Shown: piece by piece, positions 8,526 through 17,061 of the stretch | Numbering within the stretch: position 1 is the stretch's first letter | Layout: every line of letters starts with the position of its first letter | Source: Saprospiraceae bacterium | GTDB lineage: Bacteria > Bacteroidota > Bacteroidia > Chitinophagales > Saprospiraceae | Assembly: GCA_022448955.1 (NCBI GenBank) | Contig: JAKVCU010000024.1 | Location: 1-48,178, forward strand | DNA length: 48,178 nucleotides | Direction: 5' to 3' | Notes under the pieces: generated by a model | What the model was told of the DNA's origin: nothing | Seen by the model: the letters and a program-made list of their open reading frames with translations, nothing else | The model's database searches: none | Position numbers and translations under genes: made by a program

Positions 8526-8945
8526 TTAGTGTTTACCAAAGACTTGAACAACAGCGCGTGTTTTAGCTCTATTTTTAGTATCATACCACATGACCACCTT
8601 TTTGATGACACGCTTCCCTCCTGTAATGTCAATTACTCTTGTTTTGCCACCTTTAGCAATATTCTTTCTAATTTCTACATTTTGTGTCTGACCATTTGCG
8701 AAGTGAATCCTTAGCTTGTGTAGATTAATCGGAGCACGTTTTACACTTAAGTGGAGCTTAGAAAAAAGCCCTTCCTTTGCAGTTACCATAATTTCATCTC
8801 GATCAAGACCATAATTGACTTTCTTTTTGCCCAATAGTTCCCAGCCTCCAAAAGCTTTAAGCTTTTCCGCAGGAAAACTAGCAGACATGGATGAAATAGT
8901 GAATAATGCTAAAAGAGGAAGAAAAAATAGCTTAGATAATTTCAT
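8526..8945 (-). CDS. Small secreted basic protein, DUF2541-like
   Basis: 139 residues from ATG at 8945; the frame extends 8 codons further, but MKLSKLFFLPLLALF is the natural signal peptide start. The mature chain has the pattern WELLG-x-KKV, DRDEI-V, GLFSKLHLSVKRAPI, IHFANGQ, DITGGKRVIKKVVMWYDT and a final VVQVFGK. This recalls the small beta-sandwich proteins grouped as DUF2541; I assign it by pattern only. It is strongly basic. No function is known to me. A strong terminator follows it. Confidence 0.75.
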   Translation of the reverse strand: MKLSKLFFLPLLALFTISSMSASFPAEKLKAFGGWELLGKKKVNYGLDRDEIMVTAKEGLFSKLHLSVKRAPINLHKLRIHFANGQTQNVEIRKNIAKGGKTRVIDITGGKRVIKKVVMWYDTKNRAKTRAVVQVFGKH

Positions 8946-9306
8946 TGGTTTGTTTTTTTGTAGAAGCAAGCTTCATTGAGGTGTCTAAATAATGTTTACC
9001 TAAATTTAGATAGAAATATTAACTAAAGGTTTAATCGGATAAGATAAAAAATCCAAAAAACTTATTTGGATATGACTTTATCGTAGATGCCTGCCCAGAA
9101 GATGGAATGTATTACATCCATTATTATCCATGCAAATATTACCCAAGGAATCCACTATCATAACAATCATTATCCTATTCTATTTGAGAGCCTATACAAA
9201 ATGGCTTGTATAATAAAATTGTTCATTCTAAAACTATAAGTAACTGATGATAAAAAAGTTACGCATGATTTTTTGAAGAGACACTAGAACCTGTCTGCCC
9301 AATCAC
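8946..9306. other. Intergenic region containing a repeat copy
   Basis: 361 bases between two same-strand genes. The half next to the 9307 gene is filled by a copy of the dispersed palindromic repeat (9191-9290), listed separately. The rest is AT-rich without ORFs or clear signals. Confidence 0.6.
9191..9290 (-). repeat. Copy A of the dispersed palindromic repeat
   Basis: On the minus strand this reads AAAAATCATGCGTAAC, then TTATCATCAGTTACTTAT, then AATTTTATTATACAAG and a CATTTTGTATAGGCTC end. It matches 23122-23217 closely and 21450-21545 more loosely. It abuts the stop codon of the 9307-10290 gene, so it may act as its 3' end. Confidence 0.7.
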
Positions 9307-10290
9307 TTAATCTAGAGAGGACCATGGAATTAGATAATCTGTAGCTGGCTGAAAAGCGGCTAAATAATGAGGAATGGGATAAGTGATATGAAAAATAATG
9401 CCATCTGTACTCAATGAATAGGCTGCTAATGCATCTTTGGTAATGATTATTTTTTCAAGATATTCTTTACCTTCTTCCATCTTATTTTTTCGCTTCTGTA
9501 GTTCTTCGTTTATTTTTGCAAGGATATTATCATATTGTTTTTCATTAATGAAGTGATCTATTTTAATTTTTTGACCGCTAAAAATATTGAAGGTGAAAAA
9601 TTGTTGATGAACGGAAGGGTATGGACCTAAAAACTCAGATTGTATTTCCAAGTTGATGATAGAATCCTGAAGATAGTGCACCTTGTAGTTTAGGCCGACA
9701 TGACCACAAGCACATTTTTCATAATTCAAGCGAATATCCTTAAAAGATGATTCTAATAGCTTCTCGAAGCTAAGATGACTCTCTATCTTAAGTGCTGCTC
9801 TTTGAGTGATTTTATGAAATTTGGGTAAAGCGAAAAAAGCCTTATGACCCAGCTGTTCATTATTCATACTATAAATTTCAGGAAAAACATATGGCTTATT
9901 ACGTTCGATATGCTTTTGTTCCATAGCCACAAAAGGCAACTTTTTATTCGTTTTAGGATTGATCCATTCCCCATAAAGCACTATCCTATTTACCGTCAAA
10001 TCCTCTGTCCAAGTACCCCTAAAAACACCTGTAACTCGGCCACTGGAATCGAATTCTTTCCATTCAAATGCACGTGCTCCTGTTAAATCCTGATCAGCGG
10101 TAAAACTTCCTTTCAAGCTCAGATCCTTTCCTATTTTTTTATATTGATAAGAACCATTAATGGATAATTTGTTGGATGCTTCTAACTCAATAATGATGGG
10201 GTACGTATCATCAATAACCCCATGAAATACTTGTCCGAATAAATGAATGACTAAGCAACAAGAAAATAGCGTAAATAAAATTTTCATCAT
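9307..10290 (-). CDS. Secreted protein with DUF3298/RsiV-like C-terminal domain
   Basis: 327 residues with a signal peptide (MKILFTLFSCCLVIHLFG; either of two adjacent ATG codons may be the start). The N-terminal half holds beta-strand repeats of the kind INGSYQYKKIGKDLSLKG, a pattern seen in secreted Bacteroidota proteins. The C-terminal half fits the DUF3298 pattern: FEKLLESSF, then FFTFNIFSGQKIKIDHFI, KINEELQKR, and the closing FHITYPIPHYLAAFQPATDYLIPW. In RsiV that domain binds lysozyme, but no membrane anchor or anti-sigma region is present here, so function is open. A repeat copy sits directly after its stop. Confidence 0.75.
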   Translation of the reverse strand: MMKILFTLFSCCLVIHLFGQVFHGVIDDTYPIIIELEASNKLSINGSYQYKKIGKDLSLKGSFTADQDLTGARAFEWKEFDSSGRVTGVFRGTWTEDLTVNRIVLYGEWINPKTNKKLPFVAMEQKHIERNKPYVFPEIYSMNNEQLGHKAFFALPKFHKITQRAALKIESHLSFEKLLESSFKDIRLNYEKCACGHVGLNYKVHYLQDSIINLEIQSEFLGPYPSVHQQFFTFNIFSGQKIKIDHFINEKQYDNILAKINEELQKRKNKMEEGKEYLEKIIITKDALAAYSLSTDGIIFHITYPIPHYLAAFQPATDYLIPWSSLD

Positions 10291-10377
10291 CCTTATTGAT
10301 TTTCTAGATTGACTTTATTGAAGTTTCCACGATTAGGTGTTGGGCAGAGATTTCAATACTTAGCATCAGTAAGAAAT

Positions 10378-11004
10378 TTATTGATTGGCCTTACTTTTTT
10401 GAAATTGATGATAAAAATAGAGTAGTTTCTCTCCAGCTTCTTTCAAGCTTTCGCCAAATGCAAACATTCCTTCCCTGTGGCCCGCCATTACGAAAAAACC
10501 TAATGTTTGATTGGCCTCATCTTTTAACAAATTAGCAATCGCATAAGCCATTTCAGAGGTACCATAGGTTATATCTTCCGAAGTAAAAGGCACTTTATTA
10601 AGGTAATACTGCCACATTTCTTCATGATGAATATGAATAGCAGCATTCATTTTTGGACATTGCTCATAAATAGCTGCATGGCTCATAGACTCAGAGGAAG
10701 CAATAATTGGGCCACTGCATTTGAGGAAATTGCGTTCTACCATTACCTCTGTTACGAGCGTGTAGTGTTGCTCATCTAGCACCTCTATATTGCCAGTTGT
10801 AGAGCCACTAATGACAAAAAGACCATCTTTGTTGTCCCATCTTTGACTGATGTTGCCAAATCCTATGCCATTTGCATAGGCACCAAGGAGTCCTAGCTGG
10901 TAGAGTTTTGCTCTCCATAAATTCAATTCTTGGATGGCAGAGTAAGGAAGTGGATTATTTTGAGTCCAATCTGATTGATATTTAATATAACCTTCATCTA
11001 GCAT
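10378..11004 (-). CDS. Class II aldolase/adducin family protein
   Basis: 208 residues, cytosolic. Family features: the N-terminal helix with LGLLGAYANGIGFGNISQR, the phosphate-binding-like FVISGSTTGN, an acidic SSESMSHAAIYEQ in the place of the catalytic Glu region, and the zinc motif AAIHIHHEEMW. A third His is expected later, and GHREGMFAFGESL supplies it. Members cleave or epimerise sugar phosphates (fuculose, ribulose) or dehydrate methylthioribulose-1-phosphate. The last role (MtnB) would tie it to the mtnA gene 4 kb away, but the sequence alone does not decide. It follows the cytochrome lipoprotein gene by 16 bases and is probably co-transcribed with it. Confidence 0.8.
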   Translation of the reverse strand: MLDEGYIKYQSDWTQNNPLPYSAIQELNLWRAKLYQLGLLGAYANGIGFGNISQRWDNKDGLFVISGSTTGNIEVLDEQHYTLVTEVMVERNFLKCSGPIIASSESMSHAAIYEQCPKMNAAIHIHHEEMWQYYLNKVPFTSEDITYGTSEMAYAIANLLKDEANQTLGFFVMAGHREGMFAFGESLKEAGEKLLYFYHQFQKSKANQ

Positions 11005-11020
11005 GATCCTATGACTGTAT

Positions 11021-11581
11021 TTATTGTATTTTTTGGCTCAATAAAAGTTCTACAAAATCACGTGCTTCTATGATATCCAGCCAGTTAGCTTTTGCTCTTG
11101 TCCAGCACTTTTCTAATGTTGCTATCTGGTTACCTGGTGCGAATTCATTTAGGGGTACACCTGTTACCATATTCATTACGAATGCAGGGCTTTTTTGATC
11201 GATAATGCCAGCGAATCCACTTGCGTTAAACGTTTTATCATTCATATTATGACAACGAGCACATTTGGTTTGGTAAACCTGCTGTCCTTTCAAGACCATC
11301 TGTTGATTGATAACGGGGTTGAGATTTACACCTTTAATTAGAATAGGCTGGCTCGATTTATTATTGGCATTGGGTTTTAACTTGCTCATTTTTTCGCGAA
11401 TAGCCGCTTGAACATCAGGATTATTCAGGTCTATTTGTGCTTGGCCATCATCATTACGCGTAATCTGTTGCTCTGTCATGCCATTTGGCGATTGCCGATC
11501 TGAAGAGGTATTATTCTTTGGCTCGTTTTGGCAAGCTACAAATAATAAAAGGAATAAACTAAGAGTAAAAGGATGTCGCAT
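11021..11581 (-). CDS. c-type cytochrome lipoprotein
   Basis: 186 residues. The signal has a lipobox FVAC with Cys17. A long polar linker (about 18-90) rich in N, Q and D leads to a single haem domain with CARCH (Cys107, Cys110, His111). A Met in VMNMVTGVP could be the distal ligand. The protein is therefore a small electron carrier tethered to the membrane on the periplasmic side. The start is ATG at 11581; the frame continues to a TTG two codons earlier. It is the first gene of a likely pair with the class II aldolase gene, an unexpected partnership that may be only positional. Confidence 0.85.
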   Translation of the reverse strand: MRHPFTLSLFLLLFVACQNEPKNNTSSDRQSPNGMTEQQITRNDDGQAQIDLNNPDVQAAIREKMSKLKPNANNKSSQPILIKGVNLNPVINQQMVLKGQQVYQTKCARCHNMNDKTFNASGFAGIIDQKSPAFVMNMVTGVPLNEFAPGNQIATLEKCWTRAKANWLDIIEARDFVELLLSQKIQ

Positions 11582-12048
11582 GATCAATTCTTTTTGCCAA
11601 AAATAAAAATTGAATCTATAAATGAATGTTAATGAGGATATATTTTAACAACTTATATGAAATCAAAAATAATTAGATCCAGTCAATGTTAGATATATTT
11701 AACGTCACTTTAGCGTATTAGTAAAGGTGTTGAGTTGATAGGATGAAAAATCAAACTTCTATCGGAAGACGAATTTTTGGATCGCTGCTTTTCAGAAAAC
11801 AAACAGCATATCAAAAGAAGTACGTAAATAAGCGTCTGTATTTTTTATCATTAGGAAAAGTTTATTGAATAGTTAAACGTTTTGATACTTACTTCCGTTT
11901 TCACCATATTGGCGAGGAGAGCTTGGAGGCAGATTCTGGCACAATAGGAGGACAAATCTGTTGAAATTCGTCAACGTCCTACTTTCGCTGGAAAGCAATA
12001 CTAAAACTTAAATTTTTAATAGAATCATAATCACTTTATCAATGGCTT
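11582..12048. other. Divergent intergenic region
   Basis: 467 bases between the cytochrome and acetyltransferase genes. It holds a possible 41-codon ORF (11743-11868, listed separately) and a nested hairpin near 11947-11980 (AGGAC/GTCCT outside, GTTGA/TCAAC inside), which could be a leader structure for the acetyltransferase. No repeat copy is present. Confidence 0.45.
11743..11868 (+). CDS. Possible small basic peptide (41 aa)
   Basis: ATG at 11743 opens a 41-codon frame starting MKNQTSIGRRIFGSLLFRKQ, rich in Lys and Arg, with a GATAGG just before the start. It has no recognised family and no promoter box. It could equally be a chance ORF in a gap. Confidence 0.2.
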   Translation: MKNQTSIGRRIFGSLLFRKQTAYQKKYVNKRLYFLSLGKVY

Positions 12049-12540
12049 ATGGAGAAGAGAAAAGAATACGAATTAAAAGAAGTACAAATTGTTCCTTATT
12101 CAGATGAATATCAGCGTATTTTTAAGGCATTAAATATTGAATGGATTCAAAAATATTTTAAAGTCGAAGCAGAAGATTTAAAGTCTTTAGATCATCCAAA
12201 ATCTTATATTTTGGATAAGGGAGGGGCTATCTTGATAGCACTTTATGCAGGTGAAGCAATAGGGGTATGTGCCTTAGTGAGTATGGATGATCCAGATTAT
12301 GATTACGAATTAGCAAAAATGGCAGTATCTCCCAAGGCACAAGGAAAGGGTGTAGGGTATTTACTTGGAACAGCAATTTTGGCGGAAGCCGAAAAGAGAG
12401 GAGCTAGAAGCGTTTATTTAGAAAGCAATACCAAACTCACTCCTGCTATCCATTTGTACAAAAAGCTAGGTTTTGAATTGGTTGCAGATAGAGAAACACC
12501 CTACGAAAGATGTAATATCCAAATGGCTATACAATTTTAA
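12049..12540 (+). CDS. GNAT-family N-acetyltransferase
   Basis: 163 residues, cytosolic. The acetyl-CoA binding motif is clear: MAVSPKAQGKGVGYLLG, the Q-x-x-G-x-G turn, followed by AEAEKRGARSVYLESN and the C-terminal LYKKLGFELV typical of small-molecule or protein N-acetyltransferases. The N-terminal 40 residues (EVQIVPYSDEYQRIFKALN) vary within the family. The substrate is not predictable. The DEAD-box helicase gene follows by 56 bases on the same strand and may be co-transcribed. Confidence 0.88.
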   Translation: MEKRKEYELKEVQIVPYSDEYQRIFKALNIEWIQKYFKVEAEDLKSLDHPKSYILDKGGAILIALYAGEAIGVCALVSMDDPDYDYELAKMAVSPKAQGKGVGYLLGTAILAEAEKRGARSVYLESNTKLTPAIHLYKKLGFELVADRETPYERCNIQMAIQF

Positions 12541-12596
12541 GTAAAAAGAGGGATATTTGTGACTACTTATATTTATTAATATTTTAAGGTTGCAGC

Positions 12597-13844
12597 ATGA
12601 AATTTGAAGCCTACGAATTTGTACCAGGCCTAATTAAAGGAATCAGTGAATTAGGATTTAAAAGGCCGACTGACATACAGTATAAATCTATTCCTTCCAT
12701 ATTGAGAGGAGAAGATGTTTTGGCTGTTGCCCAAACAGGGACAGGGAAAACTGCTGCATTTGCTATTCCGATCATAAACATTCTGCATGAACGCAAAAAA
12801 AGAGAACGCCGACCAGATGGCATTAAGTGCATAGTGATGGTTCCTACCCATGAGCTGGCTATGCAGCTAACGGAAGTTTTTAATCAGATTGGGAAGTATA
12901 CGCAAGTAAGAACATTTGGTATCTATGGTGGCGTAGATCAAGATCCCCAAATTGCGCGTTTGCATGAGCGAGTAGATATATTGATTGCTACGCCTGGAAG
13001 AATGTTTGATTTGATTGCTCAAGGGCATTTACAAGTACATCGAGTAGAGATTTTGATTTTAGATGAAGCAGATCACATGCTGGATCTTGGATTCATTAAG
13101 GATATTCGAGATATGACCGCAAAGTTGCCAAAAAGGCGACAGACCTTGTTTTTTTCGGCAACTATCAATAAAAGAATTAAGCAATTAGCTTATTCTTTAA
13201 TTCATCAAGATGCCATTCGCATCCAAATCTCCCCAAAAGATCCTGTTTCCAAGAATGTAGATCATGCAGTGGTTTTTGTAGAAATGGACGATAAAAGATT
13301 TTTCTTGGAAAGGTTAATCCAAGAAAATCCAGATAGTAAAATTTTAGTATTCGTTCGGACTAAAGTCAGAGCAGAGAGAGTAGCAAAAGCTATGGACAGA
13401 GTGGACATTCGAAGCAAAACCATCCATAGCGGTAAAGAGCAGGCAGCACGAACGCATGTCTTAGAACAATTTAGAAGTGGAGAAATTCAGGTTTTAATTG
13501 CAACTGATGTCAGTGCAAGAGGAATTGATATTCCAGACGTTGAGTACGTAGTCAATTATGATCTTCCAACAGATAAGGCAGAAAATTATGTTCACCGAAT
13601 TGGGCGCACAGGAAGGGCTAAGAAAAGAGGACAAGCGGTGAGCTTTTGTAGCAAAGAAGAACGAAAATACTTAGAAGAAATCGAACAGTTTATTAATAAT
13701 AAAATTGAAGTCATAGCGATCAGCACTTCCGAATACAAAGACACCATCCTATTTTCGGACAATAGTGATCTATCTACCATCATTCAAGCTATAGACGAGA
13801 TGGAAGACAGATCGCGAAAAAAAAAGAAGAAAAGGAAAAATTAG
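12597..13844 (+). CDS. DEAD-box ATP-dependent RNA helicase
   Basis: 415 residues. All core motifs are in order: the Q motif (GFKRPTDIQ), I (AQTGTGKT), Ia (PTHELAMQ), GG, Ib (TPGRM), II (DEAD), III (SAT), IV (ILVFVRTK), V (TDVSARGIDIP) and VI (HRIGRTGR). A short lysine/arginine tail (SRKKKKKRKN) ends the protein, a common RNA-binding feature. It unwinds RNA duplexes, probably in ribosome assembly or cold adaptation as for RhlE/CsdA types. The exact subfamily cannot be fixed, so no gene symbol is given. Confidence 0.95.
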   Translation: MKFEAYEFVPGLIKGISELGFKRPTDIQYKSIPSILRGEDVLAVAQTGTGKTAAFAIPIINILHERKKRERRPDGIKCIVMVPTHELAMQLTEVFNQIGKYTQVRTFGIYGGVDQDPQIARLHERVDILIATPGRMFDLIAQGHLQVHRVEILILDEADHMLDLGFIKDIRDMTAKLPKRRQTLFFSATINKRIKQLAYSLIHQDAIRIQISPKDPVSKNVDHAVVFVEMDDKRFFLERLIQENPDSKILVFVRTKVRAERVAKAMDRVDIRSKTIHSGKEQAARTHVLEQFRSGEIQVLIATDVSARGIDIPDVEYVVNYDLPTDKAENYVHRIGRTGRAKKRGQAVSFCSKEERKYLEEIEQFINNKIEVIAISTSEYKDTILFSDNSDLSTIIQAIDEMEDRSRKKKKKRKN

Positions 13845-13874
13845 TTTTGTGAAGGAGCGATTTTATAAGCAGGA

Positions 13875-13926
13875 GACTTTATGAGTGGGAGAAATTAAGA
13901 TCATCAATCCCTCACTCAAAGAAGTC
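13875..13926. terminator. Interrupted palindrome between helicase and egtD
   Basis: GACTT (13875-13879) and TGAGTG (13882-13887) pair with CACTCA (13913-13918) and AAGTC (13922-13926), and GGA/TCC adds inner pairs. It lies between convergent stop codons. No strong T-run follows, so terminator use is probable only by position. Confidence 0.4.
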
Positions 13927-13927
13927 A

Positions 13928-14893
13928 TCACTTAACTTGCCATAAAGAGTCTGTAAAGTATTGATGAGTATCATAAAAATTTTCTACGACTTTAAATCCT
14001 GCTGCATCTGCAAGTGTAGTAATTTCTGCTTGACTGTACTTCTGAGATAATTCTACATATATAGCTTCCCATGCATCGAAGTGAAAGGACTGATCTAAGC
14101 AAGCAAAATACACTTTTTGGTTTTCTTTAGAAACGATAAAGCTTTTTGTCTCGCCAGTAATAGGATTATAATTTTCCCAATGCTTAAAGGCATTGAGATC
14201 AAAGTTTGCACCTAGCTCGTTATTCATTCTTTGTAATAAGTTAAGGTTAAAATCGCTAGTAATACCTGCTGGGTCGTTATAAGCATCGAGGATCATTTGT
14301 GGATCTTTCTTGAGGTCAAAACCAATTAATAAGAAATCATCTTTAGTCATTTCTTCATTTAATCGAGTAAGAAACTGAAGGGCATCCTCTTTTGAGAAGT
14401 TGCCGATATTAGCGCCCATAAAAAGAATCAATTTATTCTTTTGTTTTTCTAGCCGCATTTTATTTAGAGCTACAAAGTAATCGCCTTGCACGCCATTCAC
14501 CTCCAGTTGAGGCCATAATTTTAGAAGGGCTCCTTCTAATCCAGTTAGTGCATTTTCGGAAATATCGATAGGTCTATATTGGAAGTCTGCATTTTCTGCT
14601 AGGAAATGTTCCAAAAGGATCTTAGTTTTTTTGCCATCTCCTGCTCCCAATTCCACCATATCAAATGCATCTTTTTTCACACAAGAAAGGATAGTATTTT
14701 TATGATTTGTCAGGATATCGAACTCTGCATCCGTTAAATAATATTCGGGCATATTCATAATATCCTGAAATAATCGATCACCGATAGCATCATAAAAATA
14801 TTTGGAAGAGAGTTCTTTCGGTGTTTTTGATAATCCAGTTTGAACGTCTTTTGCAAAAACGGATAAGCTAATGTCTAAATCAGTGATGGACAT
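13928..14893 (-). CDS. egtD: L-histidine N-alpha-methyltransferase (EgtD)
   Basis: Adds three methyl groups to histidine to form hercynine, the first step of ergothioneine synthesis. 321 residues, the usual length. Family features: the N-terminal LSKTPKELSSKYFYDAIGDRLFQDI with PEYYLTDAE, the SAM site ELGAGDGKKT, FMGANIGNF, LIGFDLKKD, the YNDPAGITSDFNLNLL substrate loop, and the C-terminal ELSQKYS. It is the second gene of a minus-strand pair behind egtB, 103 bases downstream. The family also includes tryptophan and other amino-acid methyltransferases, but the egtB neighbour makes histidine the clear choice. Confidence 0.93.
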   Translation of the reverse strand: MSITDLDISLSVFAKDVQTGLSKTPKELSSKYFYDAIGDRLFQDIMNMPEYYLTDAEFDILTNHKNTILSCVKKDAFDMVELGAGDGKKTKILLEHFLAENADFQYRPIDISENALTGLEGALLKLWPQLEVNGVQGDYFVALNKMRLEKQKNKLILFMGANIGNFSKEDALQFLTRLNEEMTKDDFLLIGFDLKKDPQMILDAYNDPAGITSDFNLNLLQRMNNELGANFDLNAFKHWENYNPITGETKSFIVSKENQKVYFACLDQSFHFDAWEAIYVELSQKYSQAEITTLADAAGFKVVENFYDTHQYFTDSLWQVK

Positions 14894-14996
14894 AATTAAA
14901 GTTTAATCGTAAAAAAATAAGAACGGATGTACTGAATTATCCTATTATTTGGAATTGGCTTAAAAAATATGGTGCTATACCAATCAGTTACTTCTA

Positions 14997-16262
14997 CTAT
15001 TTCGCCAAGCGAATACCTGTAAACTGCCATCTTTTATCGGCATGGAAGAAGTTTCTGTAAGTCATCCTAATATGGGATTTAGGCGTTGCACATGATCCTC
15101 CGCGCAATACCATTTGGTTGATCATAAATTTACCATTATATTCTCCGAGCGCACCTTCGAACGGAACATAACCAGGATATGGTAAATAGGCACTGGCAGT
15201 CCATTCCCATACATTTCCAAGGAATTGATAGTCCTTATTGGATTGTTGTTCGGTAGGATGAAAGATACCATTGTCTAGGAAGGCACCATTAGATGGAATA
15301 GAATGGTATAGCTTTCTACAAGCCACTTCCCACTCTGCTTCTGTTGGTAAACGCATTCCCCTCCAACGTGCATAAGCATCTGCTTCATAAAAGCTAAGGT
15401 GGGTAACCGGTAAATTAGGATTCAAAGTATTTAAGCCATTTAAAGTATACTCCAGCCACTGCCCCTCTTTAGAGAACCAATATGCGGGAGCTTTTACCTC
15501 TAGTTGTTTCGCCCAGTCCCATCCTTCTGCCAACCAATATTGATACTGCTTATATCCACCGGCTTCCACAAATTCGAGGTATTCACCATTAGTGACTAAA
15601 CGATCCATAATTTCAAAAGAATGGATGAATGTTTTATGAGATGGTTTTTCATTATCCCAGCTGAACGTATCATCTTCATGACCAATTTGGGCAATATGCT
15701 CATTAAATGCAATGAAATGAGCTGCTCCTACAGTTTTGCTCGGAATGTGTTTATTGGTGCGAAGAGGAGGAAACAAGGGATTATTACCAAGTATATATTT
15801 TATATCAGTCAAGAGTAATTCTTGATGTTGTTGCTCATGCTGTAGTCCCACCCCCACTAGGTCATAGAGTGATACAGAGATCGGTCTTTGTTGCAGCAAC
15901 TCCATCATTTGAAGATCCACATGTTTGCGATAAGCAATCACTTCTTCTGTTGTTGGCCGCGTTAAATTTCCTCTATTACTTCTCAAAATACGAGGGCCTT
16001 GGCTTTCGTAGTAGCTATTGAAAATGTAGTTTAATTGATCATTGTACAATTCATAGCCTTTTTTGAAATGTACAAGGATAAAGTTTTCAAAAAACCAAGT
16101 AACATGACCGAGATGCCATTTGGGAGGACTTACATCTACGGTAGGTTGTACAACAAAGTCTTCTTTTTCAAGCGTTTGGCAAATTTCCAATGAAGTAGAG
16201 CGAATCTGCTGATATCGTTCTAGCAGCGCTTGCACATCTGGTACTGTAGGTGTAAAAGTCAT
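14997..16262 (-). CDS. egtB: Ergothioneine sulfoxide synthase (EgtB)
   Basis: Iron(II) enzyme that joins a thiol to the imidazole of hercynine with oxygen. 421 residues: a DinB-like helical domain (about 10-160) followed by a formylglycine-generating-enzyme/C-type-lectin-like domain (about 190-421). The three iron-binding histidines fit His53 (in HLGHVTWFFE), His142 and His146 (HEQQH), matching H51, H134 and H138 of the mycobacterial enzyme. The C-terminal block RGGSCATPKSHIRMTYRNFF, then WQFTGIRLA, is typical. No egtA (gamma-glutamylcysteine ligase) or egtC lies in the window, so direct use of cysteine is plausible (inference). It is the first gene of the pair with egtD. Confidence 0.93.
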   Translation of the reverse strand: MTFTPTVPDVQALLERYQQIRSTSLEICQTLEKEDFVVQPTVDVSPPKWHLGHVTWFFENFILVHFKKGYELYNDQLNYIFNSYYESQGPRILRSNRGNLTRPTTEEVIAYRKHVDLQMMELLQQRPISVSLYDLVGVGLQHEQQHQELLLTDIKYILGNNPLFPPLRTNKHIPSKTVGAAHFIAFNEHIAQIGHEDDTFSWDNEKPSHKTFIHSFEIMDRLVTNGEYLEFVEAGGYKQYQYWLAEGWDWAKQLEVKAPAYWFSKEGQWLEYTLNGLNTLNPNLPVTHLSFYEADAYARWRGMRLPTEAEWEVACRKLYHSIPSNGAFLDNGIFHPTEQQSNKDYQFLGNVWEWTASAYLPYPGYVPFEGALGEYNGKFMINQMVLRGGSCATPKSHIRMTYRNFFHADKRWQFTGIRLAK

Positions 16263-16485
16263 AAGCTTTTTTTATATCATGCGTTTAAAGCCAAGAAAGA
16301 ATTGTATAGGGCATAGCATTTACCATGAATGGGAAACCCTCCCTATCATCCCAAGTACTAAACATTACAGGAAGGGCTAAGTTTAATTCCTAGGGCATTC
16401 AAGAAGTATGAAATTCAGGAATTGTTACACAGCTATGCAAGATGATGTATGTCAGTTTCTCTAGCTTACCGCGGATATATTGATA

Positions 16486-16917
16486 TTACAAGCTCAGGTA
16501 AATTAAATACGCAGTTGTAGAGATAAATAATATCCATAGTATGGATAAACCAATCATATGGGCTATTTTGAGTGAAGCCGGTAGCTGATGGAATGGCTTA
16601 CTATCCCTCAAAACTTTATTGACTGTTTTGTATTCATCGCTACTTTCTTCAGAGATCAGTATAGGTACCTTTCCTACAGAAAAGGAGAAACTCTTAAATA
16701 GGAGGAGATAGGCTGTGAAAGCAATTAAAACTATCCCAGAAAGACCAAACCAGAGCGGTGATTTAATCGAGGGTTGGAGTAAAATTAAAATAGAGGATAA
16801 GACCGTGCCGCCTATAAGATACCAAGAATAAATTTTAATGGGCATCTTTGGTTTTGGCTTTTGTTTGTTTGCATTTGGGATTTTTGAACTGTATTTTAGG
16901 CCTGTTCTTACATTCAT
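16486..16917 (-). CDS. Small membrane protein of unknown function
   Basis: 143 residues. A polar, lysine-rich N-terminus (first 25 residues; a later start at MPIKIYSWYL, 16845, is possible) precedes three predicted membrane helices: about 31-47, 53-72 and 118-141. Between the second and third lies a soluble loop with SVGKVPILISEESSDEYKTVNKVL. I do not recognise it. It is divergent from the gene at 17062, and the two share a 144-base gap that contains a perfect inverted repeat. Confidence 0.7.
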   Translation of the reverse strand: MNVRTGLKYSSKIPNANKQKPKPKMPIKIYSWYLIGGTVLSSILILLQPSIKSPLWFGLSGIVLIAFTAYLLLFKSFSFSVGKVPILISEESSDEYKTVNKVLRDSKPFHQLPASLKIAHMIGLSILWILFISTTAYLIYLSL

Positions 16918-16960
16918 TGTTGGAGGATTAAATATAATAAAGTAATGGGATTACAAAGCT

Positions 16961-16983
16961 AAGTTGTAACAAAATTACAACTT
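16961..16983. promoter_or_regulatory. Perfect inverted repeat in a divergent promoter gap
   Basis: AAGTTGTAA (16961-16969) and TTACAACTT (16975-16983) enclose CAAAA. A second shorter repeat, TGTGAA/TTCACA, lies at 17009-17027. The position between two divergent starts suits operator sites, though a hairpin in either transcript is equally possible. Confidence 0.35.
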
Positions 16984-17061
16984 TTATCCTTAATTGTAAA
17001 CATTTGATTGTGAATGACTTATTCACACCTAGTAATATAAACGCATAAAAAGATCTTAAAT

